64,000 nucleotides of DNA, taken from the NCBI GenBank assembly GCA_963377175.1, contig CAUJNA010003249.1:196509-260508 (forward strand), in the 5' to 3' direction. The translations under genes were made by a program, and so were the position numbers. Below the pieces are notes generated by a model, which was not told the origin of the DNA, made no database searches, and saw nothing but the letters and a program-made list of their open reading frames with translations. This stretch comes from Effrenium voratum. Taxonomy: Eukaryota; Sar; Dinophyceae; Suessiales; Symbiodiniaceae. How positions within the stretch are numbered: the first letter of the stretch is position 1; each line of letters starts with the position of its first letter. This document shows positions 11,008 to 23,000 of the stretch, piece by piece.

Positions 11008-13996
11008 CGCGATCCCATGGAGACCCGAGAGACCCCGCGGATGGTTCGAAACGCCTGGTGGTGGGGAAGGGAAAGGTCACGGATCGAATCCGAAGGAGTT
11101 GAAGGGGGGTTGTCTGCAGCGAGTTTCCCTTCTTGGTGTGTTTTTCTCTGTCTTCTGCCGTGCTTGCTCTGAGACTTTTTGGGGAAATTGTCATAGAAAA
11201 TATGACATGAATTACTGAGCCACGGCGAGGAGTCTGTCAATTCACAAGTGCCAAGCGCCACGCTCAAGTACACTTCTGCAAGGATCACAGGAACCAGCTA
11301 CAGGAACTTGCACTGGAAGTTGGAAGTACCCTCCAAAACCAGGGGTTTGGGCTAACTTCCTGTGGAATTTCCGCTCGCTCCAATCCGATCCACTTTTTAG
11401 TCTGTCTCTGGGTGAAATGTCTTCTCCAAAGCAGTCATTGCTGAAGAGCCCAGGCGAGGTCTGCTAAACTCCATGCGAGATGCTTCTACATTCAAATGGA
11501 ACCCGAAAAGGGGGTGCCCAAAAGAAGATTCTTGTAAACATGACGGCGGTCCAATGTGAATCAGAATAAGTACCACAGAAACAGCCGCAAATGGTCAACG
11601 CCGAGGTCCCCGCATAAGGTTTTCGGTTGGAACCACCCCCGGGCTGAAGCGCTCCGGAGCTAACAGCCTTGATACAGAACTCTTGCCCGCTCGAAAGCTG
11701 CGGACTGCGGGTTGGTTTCCTTGACTGTAAACCGCCATCCGAGAGAAGGCTTCACTGGTGGGTGTCTTTTTCAGGCACTTTTTGTAAGGGAAAGAAAGCT
11801 TGGGTGTAGCGTCTAAAGGGCAACTAAAGGGAAACCACAATTTTGCGGGTCCACAATCTTAAGACACACCCACCAGTTGGGGAAATACCCAGTGCTTTTC
11901 TCCCTCAGTTTGAGCACGCGCCCTCTGTCACAACCACCTTGGCACGCACCTCTTTGCCAGGTTTGCAGATTGGAGAGCACTGCAGCATTGAGGATCTTGC
12001 CTGAGTCCACATTCATTCAGGTCTGCCTGCATCGCCCTCAGGCACAACACAAAAGATGCAACACACCCACACACACACACACACACGCACACACACGTAC
12101 AAGCCCAAACACAATCAAAATAACACACAAACAAACGAACAAACTAAATAATGAACCAACACACAAACAAAACAGACAAACAAACAAAATCGAAACAAGA
12201 ACACAACTCCAAGCGAACACCAAAACCAAAGCCCCAAAGCCAAACAAACAACCAGGCAAGATAATCAAAGCACAACAAACTACGCACACAACAACACTAA
12301 ACACCACAACAAACCAACAAGCCACACACAACACAACAACTAGACACATCACAACAAACACACACACAAAAAAAATACAAACAAACAAACAAGCAAACAA
12401 ACAAAAAAACAAACAAACAAACAAAAACACAAACTAACAAACTAACAAACTAACAAACTAACAAACTAACAAACTAGCAAACTAGCAAACTGACAAACCT
12501 CAAACAAACTGACAAACCTCAAACAAACTGACAAACCTCAAACAAACAAACAAACAAACAAGCAAACTAGCAAACTGACAAACTAACAACCAAACAAACA
12601 AACGAACAAACAAACAAGCAAGCAAGCAAGCAAACTTGCAAACAGGCACACAGTCAAGCAAGCGAGCGAGCGAGCAAGCAAACACGCAACGACACACAAA
12701 ACAAGAAACAAAGATACAATCCAACCAACCAACCAACCAACCAACCAACCAACCAACCAACCAACCAACCAACCAACCAACAAGCCAGCCAGCCAGCCAA
12801 CGCAGCCAACGCAGCCAACGCAGCCAACCAATCAACCAACCAACCAACCAAACAAACAAAAAACACACACACACACAACAAACAAACAAACAAGCCAAAC
12901 AAGCACAAGCATGACACCTTGCCGTGGGTTCTGCCATAACAATGCCACCAAGACTCATTGAGCTGGATGTTGCACTTTTCCCCTGCCTTAATGGTCCTCC
13001 AGGGTTTTGTGCCACCTCAGTTTTTTTTTCTTCGCCGAGCTGAGCAGAAGTAGGTCCAGGTGCAGCTGTGGTGCAATCCTTCCACCTCCAAAATCTTCCT
13101 TGGATGAATGGTCCGAGCAGTTGGTCTCGAAGTGGGAAGGGACAACCTGCTTTGGATGTTTTCGAGCTTGCTCGTGCCACAGCAAACAAACAGCCTTCCT
13201 GTTCTGTGGATGGATCCTGAAAGGAAAGCAACGAGACAACGAGAAAGATGGGCACACCGACTCGCGGGATCGCATCACAGACCCCGACTTTGGAGCTGCT
13301 GGCCAACTTTTTTCTGAGCTCCACTCGGCCGAAGAGTTTTTGCATCGGATCTCATTGTTCAAAGTGATCCAGGGCCCATGTTTTTTGATTTTTTACAGGC
13401 TACAGTTACTCAAGTAGGTATGAGTGGAATAATCCACCCGGAGCTCTGGCTTTGAACAAACTCCTGGACCCAGTTGCCAAGAATGTGCAAAGGCGACATT
13501 CCCACCGATCTTGCCGACCTAAGGACACCACCCAGAAGCAACACACCTAGCAGCAAGCAACCAAAACATCGATTCACAATCTTTGGACGGCCCTTTCCAG
13601 GACGTGGGCGTCTCTTAAAACAGGGGATCTGCATTCTGTGCTTTCCTCTTGGCATCCCTTAAACACCACCCAACAATGGGTAACCTGCCGCAACCATGTC
13701 AATACTACTTGGACTCCGTGGATGTTGTGGGAACGAAGCCAAAAGGTGGCGAAGGAAAGCGACACCTGACAAGGAATTTCTCCACGAAACCTGAGACGAA
13801 GAAGACACACAGGGGAAATAGACATGTGTCAAATCTAGATGGTGGCCCCTTGGACAGTGGGTTGCGGGACGAACACGAAACTCTACCCTGGTTTTGACAC
13901 AGCCGCACGCATTCCCAAGGAACATGTTAAGACATACGGAGCACGAAACTCTGCCCTCCCTGTCCCCGCCCTCTCCCCTTCTGAGCTCAAAGGGTC
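11008..13996. other. Repeat-dominated spacer between genes
   Basis: Holds A/C-only simple repeats from 12050 to 12900. Two weak minus-strand exon-like stretches, near 13030-13075 and 11690-11760, could not be tied to either neighbour. Nothing secure otherwise. Confidence 0.5.
12050..12900 (+). repeat. A/C-only simple-repeat region
   Basis: CA run (12060-12095), CAAA/AAACAAAC runs (12370-12640), CCAA array (12719-12780) and CCAACGCAG units (12798-12830). The plus strand is almost free of G and T. Confidence 0.9.
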
Positions 13997-14066
13997 CCTG
14001 GTACTCGCAGTGCAGCTGGCAGCACTGCTGCTTCTCTGCCCGCAGCTCCGCGAGGATCGATGCCTC
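13997..14066 (-). CDS. Unrecognised gene, exon at 14.0 kb
   Basis: Begins EASILAELRAEKQQCCQLHC then EYQ, coiled-coil-like and cysteine-rich. Acceptor AGAGAG|GAG. A following exon may lie near 13030-13075 but is not secure. Confidence 0.5.
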
Positions 14067-17000
14067 CTCTCTGAAAACAAACCCACGCGAGCGGTTTTTT
14101 TTCTCCTCGTGGTGAAGGGTTCCATCTTCCAAAGGGGAAGTGGTCAAATCGGAAATTCAACTCGCCCAGTGGGTATTGCGCTAGCTTCTCTCCGCTTTTT
14201 GAAGGGGCTCCTCATTTGCCGTGATGCTGAAAGTGGATGAGATGGACATATTACCAGGCAATCGGGTTGATTTTTTATCACCGCAAATAGGTATGGGCTT
14301 CTCTCAACATGGGGGACCGGTTTCCTTTTGCTGCCATTTCCGGGCAAACAACCTAAGAGTCCCACTCATAACATCTTTTGCATCCATTTGCTTAAGTCCC
14401 CTGGAACAAACATAATATATTCAAACAAACTTCTCCCCAGTATAGTGAGAGTTGTCCTTTAAACCCATCAGGGGAAAATAATAATAATAACTACTCTGAA
14501 GCCAACGGGCCATAAACTGAGCCCAAAACAGGCACGCTCAAAACTCCACAAACATGTTGGCCTTGTCTATGGTGCCGTGATGAATCCTTATAGCTGCCCA
14601 TAATCCGCAAGAAATCCATGACTTTCTCACCGCCTGAGTGGATTGGCCAAACAAGGTTTAAACCGTTGGATTGAAGTTTATCGCTAAAATGGTCCAAGCC
14701 CCCAACACAAACATGAGGTCCAGGAACTCAGGATGTGAAGTATGCCTACCAATCCCAAAACATGTTGACCATGCTGTGATGCAGGGCGTTTCGATTTTTC
14801 GACTTTCCAAAATACGCTTTGGGAGATAACTACAACATGTGAACAAGTCCTTTTTGTAGCACCAGGCAGGGAAGCATTCAGGGTTACCTTTTTGCATAGC
14901 CCTCAAGATCATCATCCGGGGCCAGAAGTAGTTTGGCACTGGGAAAACCAAGGGTCGGGAGCCGGGGTTGTGCAACCGCGAACAGTTGAGGCCAGGGCAA
15001 TCCAAAAAACGAGATGGGGAAGCAACACAAGCAAGGAGTGCCACGTCTTTGGTTGGTTTCGTCTTGGTTTCCCAGGCTTGGCTCCATGTGCACATGGGAA
15101 ACTCCTTCAACCTTCAACTAAATCCATTTCACTCCCCAGCATTCGATGCACCTTGACCTCAGCGCTCCCCTGAAAGGCAAGGGCAACCGGAGCTTATAAC
15201 CCGTCTGGCCGAAAGGCAAGCTCCACTTGGATGTCAAAGACTCGGACCTCTTTGAAGGCGCCGTGACTCAGTGTCGCTGGCTTCTTAGCGGTGCAAGGGG
15301 GGGATGAATTGGTGCCTCAAAAAGGGCCCCAAGGCTGAGCACCTCCGTTTCCATAAAGCGATTGGAAAAGCAACTCGAAGTTGAACAGGGTCAAAGCAAG
15401 CTCGATGAATCATTTCTAAAAGAAGAGTGCATGTATTCCTTTGACACTGTTAGGCGTCTAGGTATATCTTGTCGTACTGCGAAACCATAGTTGGCCATGG
15501 TCTCAAAGTAGGAGTCTGAACCACATTTGACTCACTTCCTGAGTGGATTGGCCACACAAAGTCTGAACTTGTTTATTCGCCACCAAACTGGTCCAAGCCC
15601 AAAAAGCTTAAAAGTCCAGGAACTCAGGAAGTGAGAATTCCCAACAAGTTTAGAGTCCAGGATCTCGTGAAGTGAGATGTTGAGAATCTCCCCATGGCAC
15701 AAGCTCGGCCCTGTCCTGCTTCTGCAGCCTTTCCGCGACATCTTGGGCCGTCCTTCGCCCCCAGCGCTTCAGCATGTCCATGGTGCTATTCGGGAACGGC
15801 CATCCGTCACTGCCTCATGCGAAACCTCCCTTTCTCTTGCCTTTAAAACATGAGAGGCTTGCAAGGTGATATTTCTAAACCCCAGCAAAATGGGAGACAA
15901 TAGATGACACCAACTGCAACCCGCATGCAAAAACGTGGCCCGTTTTAGGAGGCACAACGGAGGCGAGCTAACACCATCCAGCCATTCGACGCGGGGATTT
16001 CCTCGCATGGAGGCCGGAGGGAGTGGATTCATTGGGTGTCCTTTCGGAAAGACACAGCGGCATGGAGAAACGATTTCAATCTTAGAACCAATCCAAAACC
16101 CGGCCAGCAATTTTCGACCTGATGAAAAAGGACACCTGTGTATTACCATTTTTTCAGACGAATTCAAAAGTTCCCCGAGGTAGACTTGCCCGCTTTTAGT
16201 TGGGGGGGGGGGAGATTTAAGGCTCTCTGAACAACCCACTGTAACTGACACTGCCAGAAACCTGCTCAAAGTCGATACCCACAAACCTGCAAAACCGATG
16301 GGGGGACACTGCCCAACCGCATGTAAGGAGTTACAAAGGCAGCCGGTTCTTGCTACTTGGGAATGTGCTCTGAGGTACTGTTATCAAGCTTTTGGTTTTG
16401 GCTCACGTTCTGGTCCCTGCACTTGGCCTTAGGGTCAATTCGTTTCTGGCACCACGTCGTACCCTCAGCTGATCAAGTTCGGCTCAAGCAAGTTGAAAGC
16501 TGAAGGGCCCATGCTCAGCCAAAGCGCTTCTCATCTTCTGCAAACAACATTATTTGGAGACTTTGCAATTGGAGCACGTTCAAAAAGTGTCCTAACCTCC
16601 ACTTTGGAGTGATGAACCCCCGTCGAATACATCAGCGATGGAACATCCATTTGCTTCAGAAACATGAACCATTGACACCGGATTTCTCTCCACGGTCAAT
16701 CTTTCGTGAATTCCTCTCATCATTCTTAATCCCCCTTCAGAGAGTTTACAGCCGGCAAAAGGATTTGCAATCCCTTGCGGAGGGTCCACCCTGGGTGCAA
16801 TTGGATGGCCCTGGTAACTCAAGAACGCCAAACTGAACCAGGTACAGTCAATCTATTCTCACATTTACCAACCAACCAACCAACAATGGTCCTCGAATCG
16901 TCGCCTTTTTGCGGACCTCCATTTGCTTCAGGGCTGCACAAAACACATCCAGTACCACAAAGGAACGATCTGCAAACCCTTGGGCTGCCAGGACCTCGCC

Positions 17001-20000
17001 TTGGAGTTGCAGCGCTTGCCAGGCCGTCTGCGCCATTCCCAGGTCGATCTGGGCCAGGGGTGTGCAGAAGGGCTTGTCGTTAAAAGATTGGGAGTGATTA
17101 CCCCGACTCCGACTTGCTGCAATCCGGACCACACGACTTTCTGTCCGGAGGGTACCACAAAAAGACACCACCCTCCGGCAAATTTGGAGGAAACTTTCGG
17201 GGGGGGGTTGGGAGACACAGGGCTCCCGAGTCATTCCCCCAAAACATCCCCTTTACCAAGACTAACTCACCATTTCTTGCTGTTTCTATCACCGCCAAAA
17301 CTTGGGATTGAAATCACTCGGGAGCCCTTCTGCCAGGGGGGGTCGGTGCTGGGCGCGCCTGTGTCCTGGAGAGCCGCCCATCCCAGGCCTTGGGCCTCAA
17401 CGCATGCCTGGTTGGCAGGTTGTGAGTCGGGCGAGTCGGGTGGAATGAACCGGAAGGGGGATGTCCTAGGAAGCCATATCCGCTTAACGCAAAACCATAT
17501 CCGCTTAAAGGAAGCCATAGGATTACCTTAAAGGAAACCATAGGAGTACCTTAAAGGAACCATGGGAACCATGGGATGGATGGTTTGTGGGGTTCATTCC
17601 AACTCATTCCCTGCTGAGAATCAGCAAGAACAATATCTGACAAGGTCGGGATGGACCAAATCCACGGGCAAATGCGAAAGTGTTTCTTCATTCCAGTCAG
17701 ATCGGGATTCATCCACTGCCGATAAAATTTGGACTTTGTCCATCCACAGTAGACACAGTAGGACCTAGGTTCCATCCTGGGAGGGTGCCAAACAACCCGC
17801 ACAACTGCTGATCTAAAGCATAAACCTCCTTACCGACACCTCAATTTCCCGGACTTGTTCGGAGGTATCTTTCCTTCCCCCCCGAATTCCCTGATTTTGA
17901 AGTAAATTGGGACACACAGTAGGTTTGCCTCTAAATGCGACACCCTCAAAATCCAAAAACACGATGAACGAAATGGGTGGCTTTCCAGTAAACCAGCCTT
18001 GAAAGGGAGTGCCCCAGGACACACCCTAGGCCCCCCCCCCCCCGCGGAGTGCCATCACGGAGACAAGCCGCGCGTTGTACTGCCCAAAGTGCGACGCGCA
18101 GCTGCCAGAGCCCAGGCCGCCATGTTTGCCTGCGACGAAACCGGCGAAGCGCGGAGCCAGCGTGGATCAGCAGGCGCCCAATGGCGTGTCGTTGCGGGTT
18201 CAGAAACGCAGTGCAATCAGTCAGCAGACCAGAAACACCAACACAACCATCTCAGCAGCAGCAATCAAAGAAAGAAGTCACGCATAGGAAGGATATTTAC
18301 CAAATGTTGCGCAGCATCACCAGAAAGTGCAGGGCTCAGGAAGCGACTTGAGTGCAGGCAGATGCAGCGAGCTCCTGTGGGTCCTTTGGTATCCGAAGAT
18401 AGCGGTGCCTGTTGCGCTCAATCCCTCTACTCCGAAGTCCTGTATCCTTAGATGATCCTCGAGTTGTCCGGGATATCAAGGCTTAGCAAGGGCTTTATTG
18501 AGTTTGTCAAGTGGAAACAACTTTTATCCTCTGCCAGCAGCTGCCCATCATAGGTTGTGCAGGGTTCTGCGCTCACACTGGCAAGTCCTGACAGAGGCAT
18601 CAACAGCTCGGCGGCTGACAAGGGGATGGTCTGCTTGTGGTTTTGGCAAAGTACAGCACGCGAACTCTGCAGATTCATGCCGACCATGTCGAGCTTTGGG
18701 AGGTCTACCATTTTTTCGGCGTGATCTTCAGCGCTGGGCAAAGGCAACAAATGGCTACGTGTCACAAGAGCACATCAAGAGCTCAAATAAATTGCCTGAG
18801 GCAAATCAACCGGTGGAGGGGTTCTTTGAATTAGCACCGGGTCATAGGCTTTGCCTATAGGAAGTGGTTTGTGGAGCTGGGCGGCTTGAACCAACCTTGC
18901 CCAACCTTCGCCGCTCAAAGCCCGTTGAGGCCAGATTTTTTTTGCCGGGGACCTCAATTTCCCCTGGTTTCAACTTCAAGCCTTTCCAGGCACCCCTGAA
19001 ACTCCTGAAAAAAAGAGACATACACACATCGACATTCCAACGACTGGGTCCCAAAACCGAAGTCTTTTTCAGCCATGCCAATTAGAAGCGGACGGGAGGG
19101 TGTTGAAGGACGGGGCCCCAGGATTCACCCGTGGCACCCACTGAATTAAGGAATCGCTGCTGTGGGACCTTCATGATGATGGGTTCTTGGAAGGAGTCCG
19201 ACAGCCCGTTTGGTGGCGGGGTTGCACTTCCTGATTGCCAGGATAGAGAAAAACATCAGGGATTGCCCTTACATCAACACCCCCTGGGTTGTTCAAAATG
19301 GAAAATCCCTCCTCCGCATATGGATTCAGGAAATTCATGTTCAACCCCCCAGCTACCCCCCAGTCAACCCCCTTTACAAGACTCTCTTGAGTAGGCTTAC
19401 TCCTCATTTTAGCTGCCATCTTAAACTGGTCTCATGTGTTTTTGGCCATCAAAATCAGCCGACCCCAAGTGGTTTTTCAACAGAAACCGCCAGCGCCCCA
19501 GCCTCCAGCCCTCCAGCCCCCCTCCCCCCCCCCCGGGGTTTTTGCAACCGAAACCGCCGGCGGGTTTAAGTGGTCGAAGCTTCGAGCGGCCTTCGCAGAG
19601 GAGCACCAGCACGTTGCTCTGCACCCAGGCCACGTGACCTCGGCCCTCTTGGAGCTCCCGCAAGATCTGCCTCAGCGAAATGAGGCTCGCTCGATCGATC
19701 GCCGGTCCGAAGACGCGGTGGGCGAACTCCGATTTGTTGAAAAGCTTCCCTGGAACTGGCGGTTTGGAGCCCGGTGGTTCGGGTGAAGGGGGGTTCCAGT
19801 GAGCCTGAAAAAACAAAATCCCCAAACTCAAAGTAGAAGGATTACCCGAATTGCTGACCAGATCCCAGCGCCCAAACAAACCTATTTCGTATTTTGGCCG
19901 AGGGAAACCCCTCAAAGGACAGCGCATGCTTTGAGGGTACCCTCAGGGTGGTTTCCCTTGGGCTTCTCTAAGCCACAAAACAGAACCAAACAAAAGGCAA

Positions 20001-23000
20001 CCGTGGGCTTGAGCTGGATTGAATTGGTTGGCTTGGGAGCAGAACACCCTTGCGATGCGCTTGAATCAAGCATTGCGTTGTGCCTCGTAACGTGGGTTGA
20101 CGCCAATCTTCGCGAATCGCATCTTTTTGAAACGTGATACTTCGAGGTTTAGAGCTTGGCCAATTTTTGACGCAAACCAGAGGTAAACAAGGACCAAGGA
20201 CCATGGCAGGGAAACCCCAAGAGAAACCAACACATCTGGAGACCCCTGTTTGGCAAGGATCCTTACATTATACACCTGAACATTGCAACTTGTAAATGGT
20301 GTTGTTTCCCTTTCTGTTGAAAAAGCAACATTGTTTCAAATGGTTGCAACATGGAGATCTTTTAAGGAGCCCCGTTTGAGTATGCAAATCGTCATGTCCA
20401 ACCGCTTTTGGATCCATGGCTCGAACTCTCGGAGTTCATAGCCGTTCCGAGAAACACCCAACGGGGTGTCTGTTTTTTGGACCCCCGAAGCAACCGAGTT
20501 TCCTTTTGGCTTCCCTTTGAAACCTACAAAAAGGAGGGGAACAACTCAACAAAAGAGATGTCTCATAAATTCGGGGACCTCCAACAAGCCAACCAAAAGG
20601 GATTCCCCCCCCCAAACAACAATCGACCCAACAAAATGCCTCATTTGTGGGGACCCTTTTTTTGGAGGTGGCTTTCACGGGAAACCCAGAGGACAAACAC
20701 CTTTCTGGCGGGCCCACCGCCCAACAGGCAACGAATCCAAGACCTCCCGAGCTCCGGCGGGCTCCGGGCTGAGTCGCTGGAAGTCCTGCAGGCAGCAGGG
20801 GGTGCCGAAGCCCAGATCGATCTCCGCCAGGTGACTCGGCGTCTCCACCACGTTGTCCTCCGCCAGAGGCACCCCTTCATTGGACCCCCCAAAAACATGG
20901 AGGGGGGGGGAGAACAATTTTAGGTGAGCCCAACACGTGATGTGTCAAATAAGAAAGGAGGGTGAAACACTTATGAGGCTTATAGTCCCAACATGTGAAA
21001 TGGTTCAAATGAGGAAAGACGAAGGGGCCATATATGTTGCAATGTGTTTCGTACCTTTTCAGGTTACAGGTTGGTCTGAAGGGAAGCCAAAAGGGAAGAT
21101 CATGTTTGGGGTCTACTTTGATTGACTCATACCCGTTTAATTCGCGCTGACTCGATGTGCAAAACGACGCCAAGCCAAATACTGCCACTACTGCTTCTAA
21201 AAGCCTTTAATTACTTGGCTCAAGGACCTCCACATTGCCATGGTTCTGTCCTGGTTGGTCTCCAGATTGTCTGCCATGGCTGCCACCCCGTCCTTCAGCA
21301 AGTCGTTGAAGAGGTCGTTCCTGCCTGCCGATAGTGGGGACAAAAAAGGGGGTCTGTGTCAAAATACCCGAAAAAATGCGATCTTCCGTTTGGACGACGT
21401 CCGTCTTTTGCAGGGTACCCCCGATTTAAAGGGAAACCAAAAGGACCACCGCGGCGCGATTTTGTGGGTCCCCCCCCCCAAAAAAAAAAAACGAGCCTCC
21501 CCCGAAGTCCACTTTGTGACTTGGCTTCCCTTGGTATCTGCATGGCACTTGCGCTGAAATTCTGCCAGGAAAGGGCCCGCTTTTTGGATGGCGTTGATAG
21601 AAAGTGCGAATCTTCACCGGGACATACCGGGGCCCTTGAAAGGAGATCGTCTGCGTGGGCATTGCCCAGCCACTTTGTTGCGGGCTTTCCTATCGACTCA
21701 CAGCCACGCTCGACTCAACGAAGCCTAACCACACGCACCGAAGGGGGAAGGACACCAATGAAACATCCCGACTGGATGTCAGATCCGCCTGTGAGCCAGT
21801 CGAACATGGCGATGTTGCCGGCCTACAGCGGGCCCCACCCGGTCAAGCCATCCCCCAACCGCGGCAAATAGAAGTTCGACAAATTATTTGGGTGCGTCTC
21901 TTTTTGAGTTGGTACTCCCTTTTGGTTGGTTTTAAAGGGAAATCAGAAGGAAACGCACCATTTTGGGGGTCCGATTCCTAAACAAACGCACGCCCATTTG
22001 ACTTGGTATGGACAATATGAACTTGCTATTTAGCAAAGTAGTCACCAAAAGCTGACCAAACTAGTTTAGCAAGGGCTGTTTCTCAAAATAGGGCCCCTTT
22101 TGTGGATGGTTTTGAAGCGGAGACCAACAGGAAACAAACCAACTGAAGTTCATTCTGAAGGGGTCAGGATAATTTTGACAACCTCCACGGTTGATGCATA
22201 CGGACCCTAGAAAGGTATTCTCGCTCATCTTGCAAGAGGCATCGCTAGAAATTCAGAAACTCGAAGGGGCACTCGCGAACGTGTCATTGACGTCAAAAGC
22301 ATCTTTCAAACAAATCTAAAGCGGAGACACGCACAAGTTGATTCTGCTGGCGCCTGCACCCAAAAGCTTCTGCTGGTGCTGCAGGGCAGCTCGTCCTCCA
22401 CGAGTTCTTGCAGCAGCGCGGTGTGCCGACTCTTCCGGAACTCCTGAATCAGCTTCCACTTCAAATTTCATTCATGGAACTTATTGTAAGACCCAAACCA
22501 CACACCTTCAAGAGGGGCGCCCCCTTCAGGGGAGTGGAACTACTTGCTTGGTTGACGCTCTTCCATGTGACTTAAGCTTCCCGATTGGTAAAGGACGCAC
22601 GGGAATCCCGGGGAATGCGAGTCAAAACCAGGGAGACCCGTTTCACCGCTGGCCTCGACGGCCTCCTCCAGGGCAGGGCTCTTGAAGACTCCGGGGCAGG
22701 AGGCCTCCGTGATCTGCAGCACCCTACCGGGAAAGTGGCCCAAGAAAAACCCTAAGACACCGCCAACAAGGGGGGAAGCCGCCTAGAAAAGTGGAAACCA
22801 CAAAAAAAAGCAAGATTAAAAAAGTGGACACCACCCAAACAAAAACCGGCGGCCACCTGAAAGGAAAGAACAAAAGGAGGGGGGGAACCCACCTCAAGGG
22901 GGTCCCAAAACTCCAGCCAAACCTGGCAGCTGCAGGGAAAGTTGGTGCTTTGGTCCTCTGCCCACACGGGCAAGTGCTGCCGGGCGTTTCCAAAACCCGG

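Noticed and set aside
11877..12437. 186-codon plus-strand open frame rich in Thr, Asn and Lys
   Set aside because: Driven by A/C-only repeat sequence lacking stop trinucleotides.
12500..13345. 281-codon minus-strand open frame with GWLVGWLV repeats
   Set aside because: It is the translation of the CCAA/CAAA arrays, which are open in several frames. Only the extreme 5' part could be coding, and no junction supports it.
18060..18127. Minus-strand MAAWALAAARRTLGS, resembling a mitochondrial presequence, and plus-strand CPKC zinc-ribbon-like frame
   Set aside because: The phase delivered by the 19.7 kb exon selects a different frame (KHGGLGSGSC); both others look like shadows of a GC-rich exon.
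21215..21224. TTGGCTCAAG, the last ten bases of the dinoflagellate spliced leader
   Set aside because: Only ten bases match, it is on the plus strand inside a minus-strand gene, and no retroposed gene follows.
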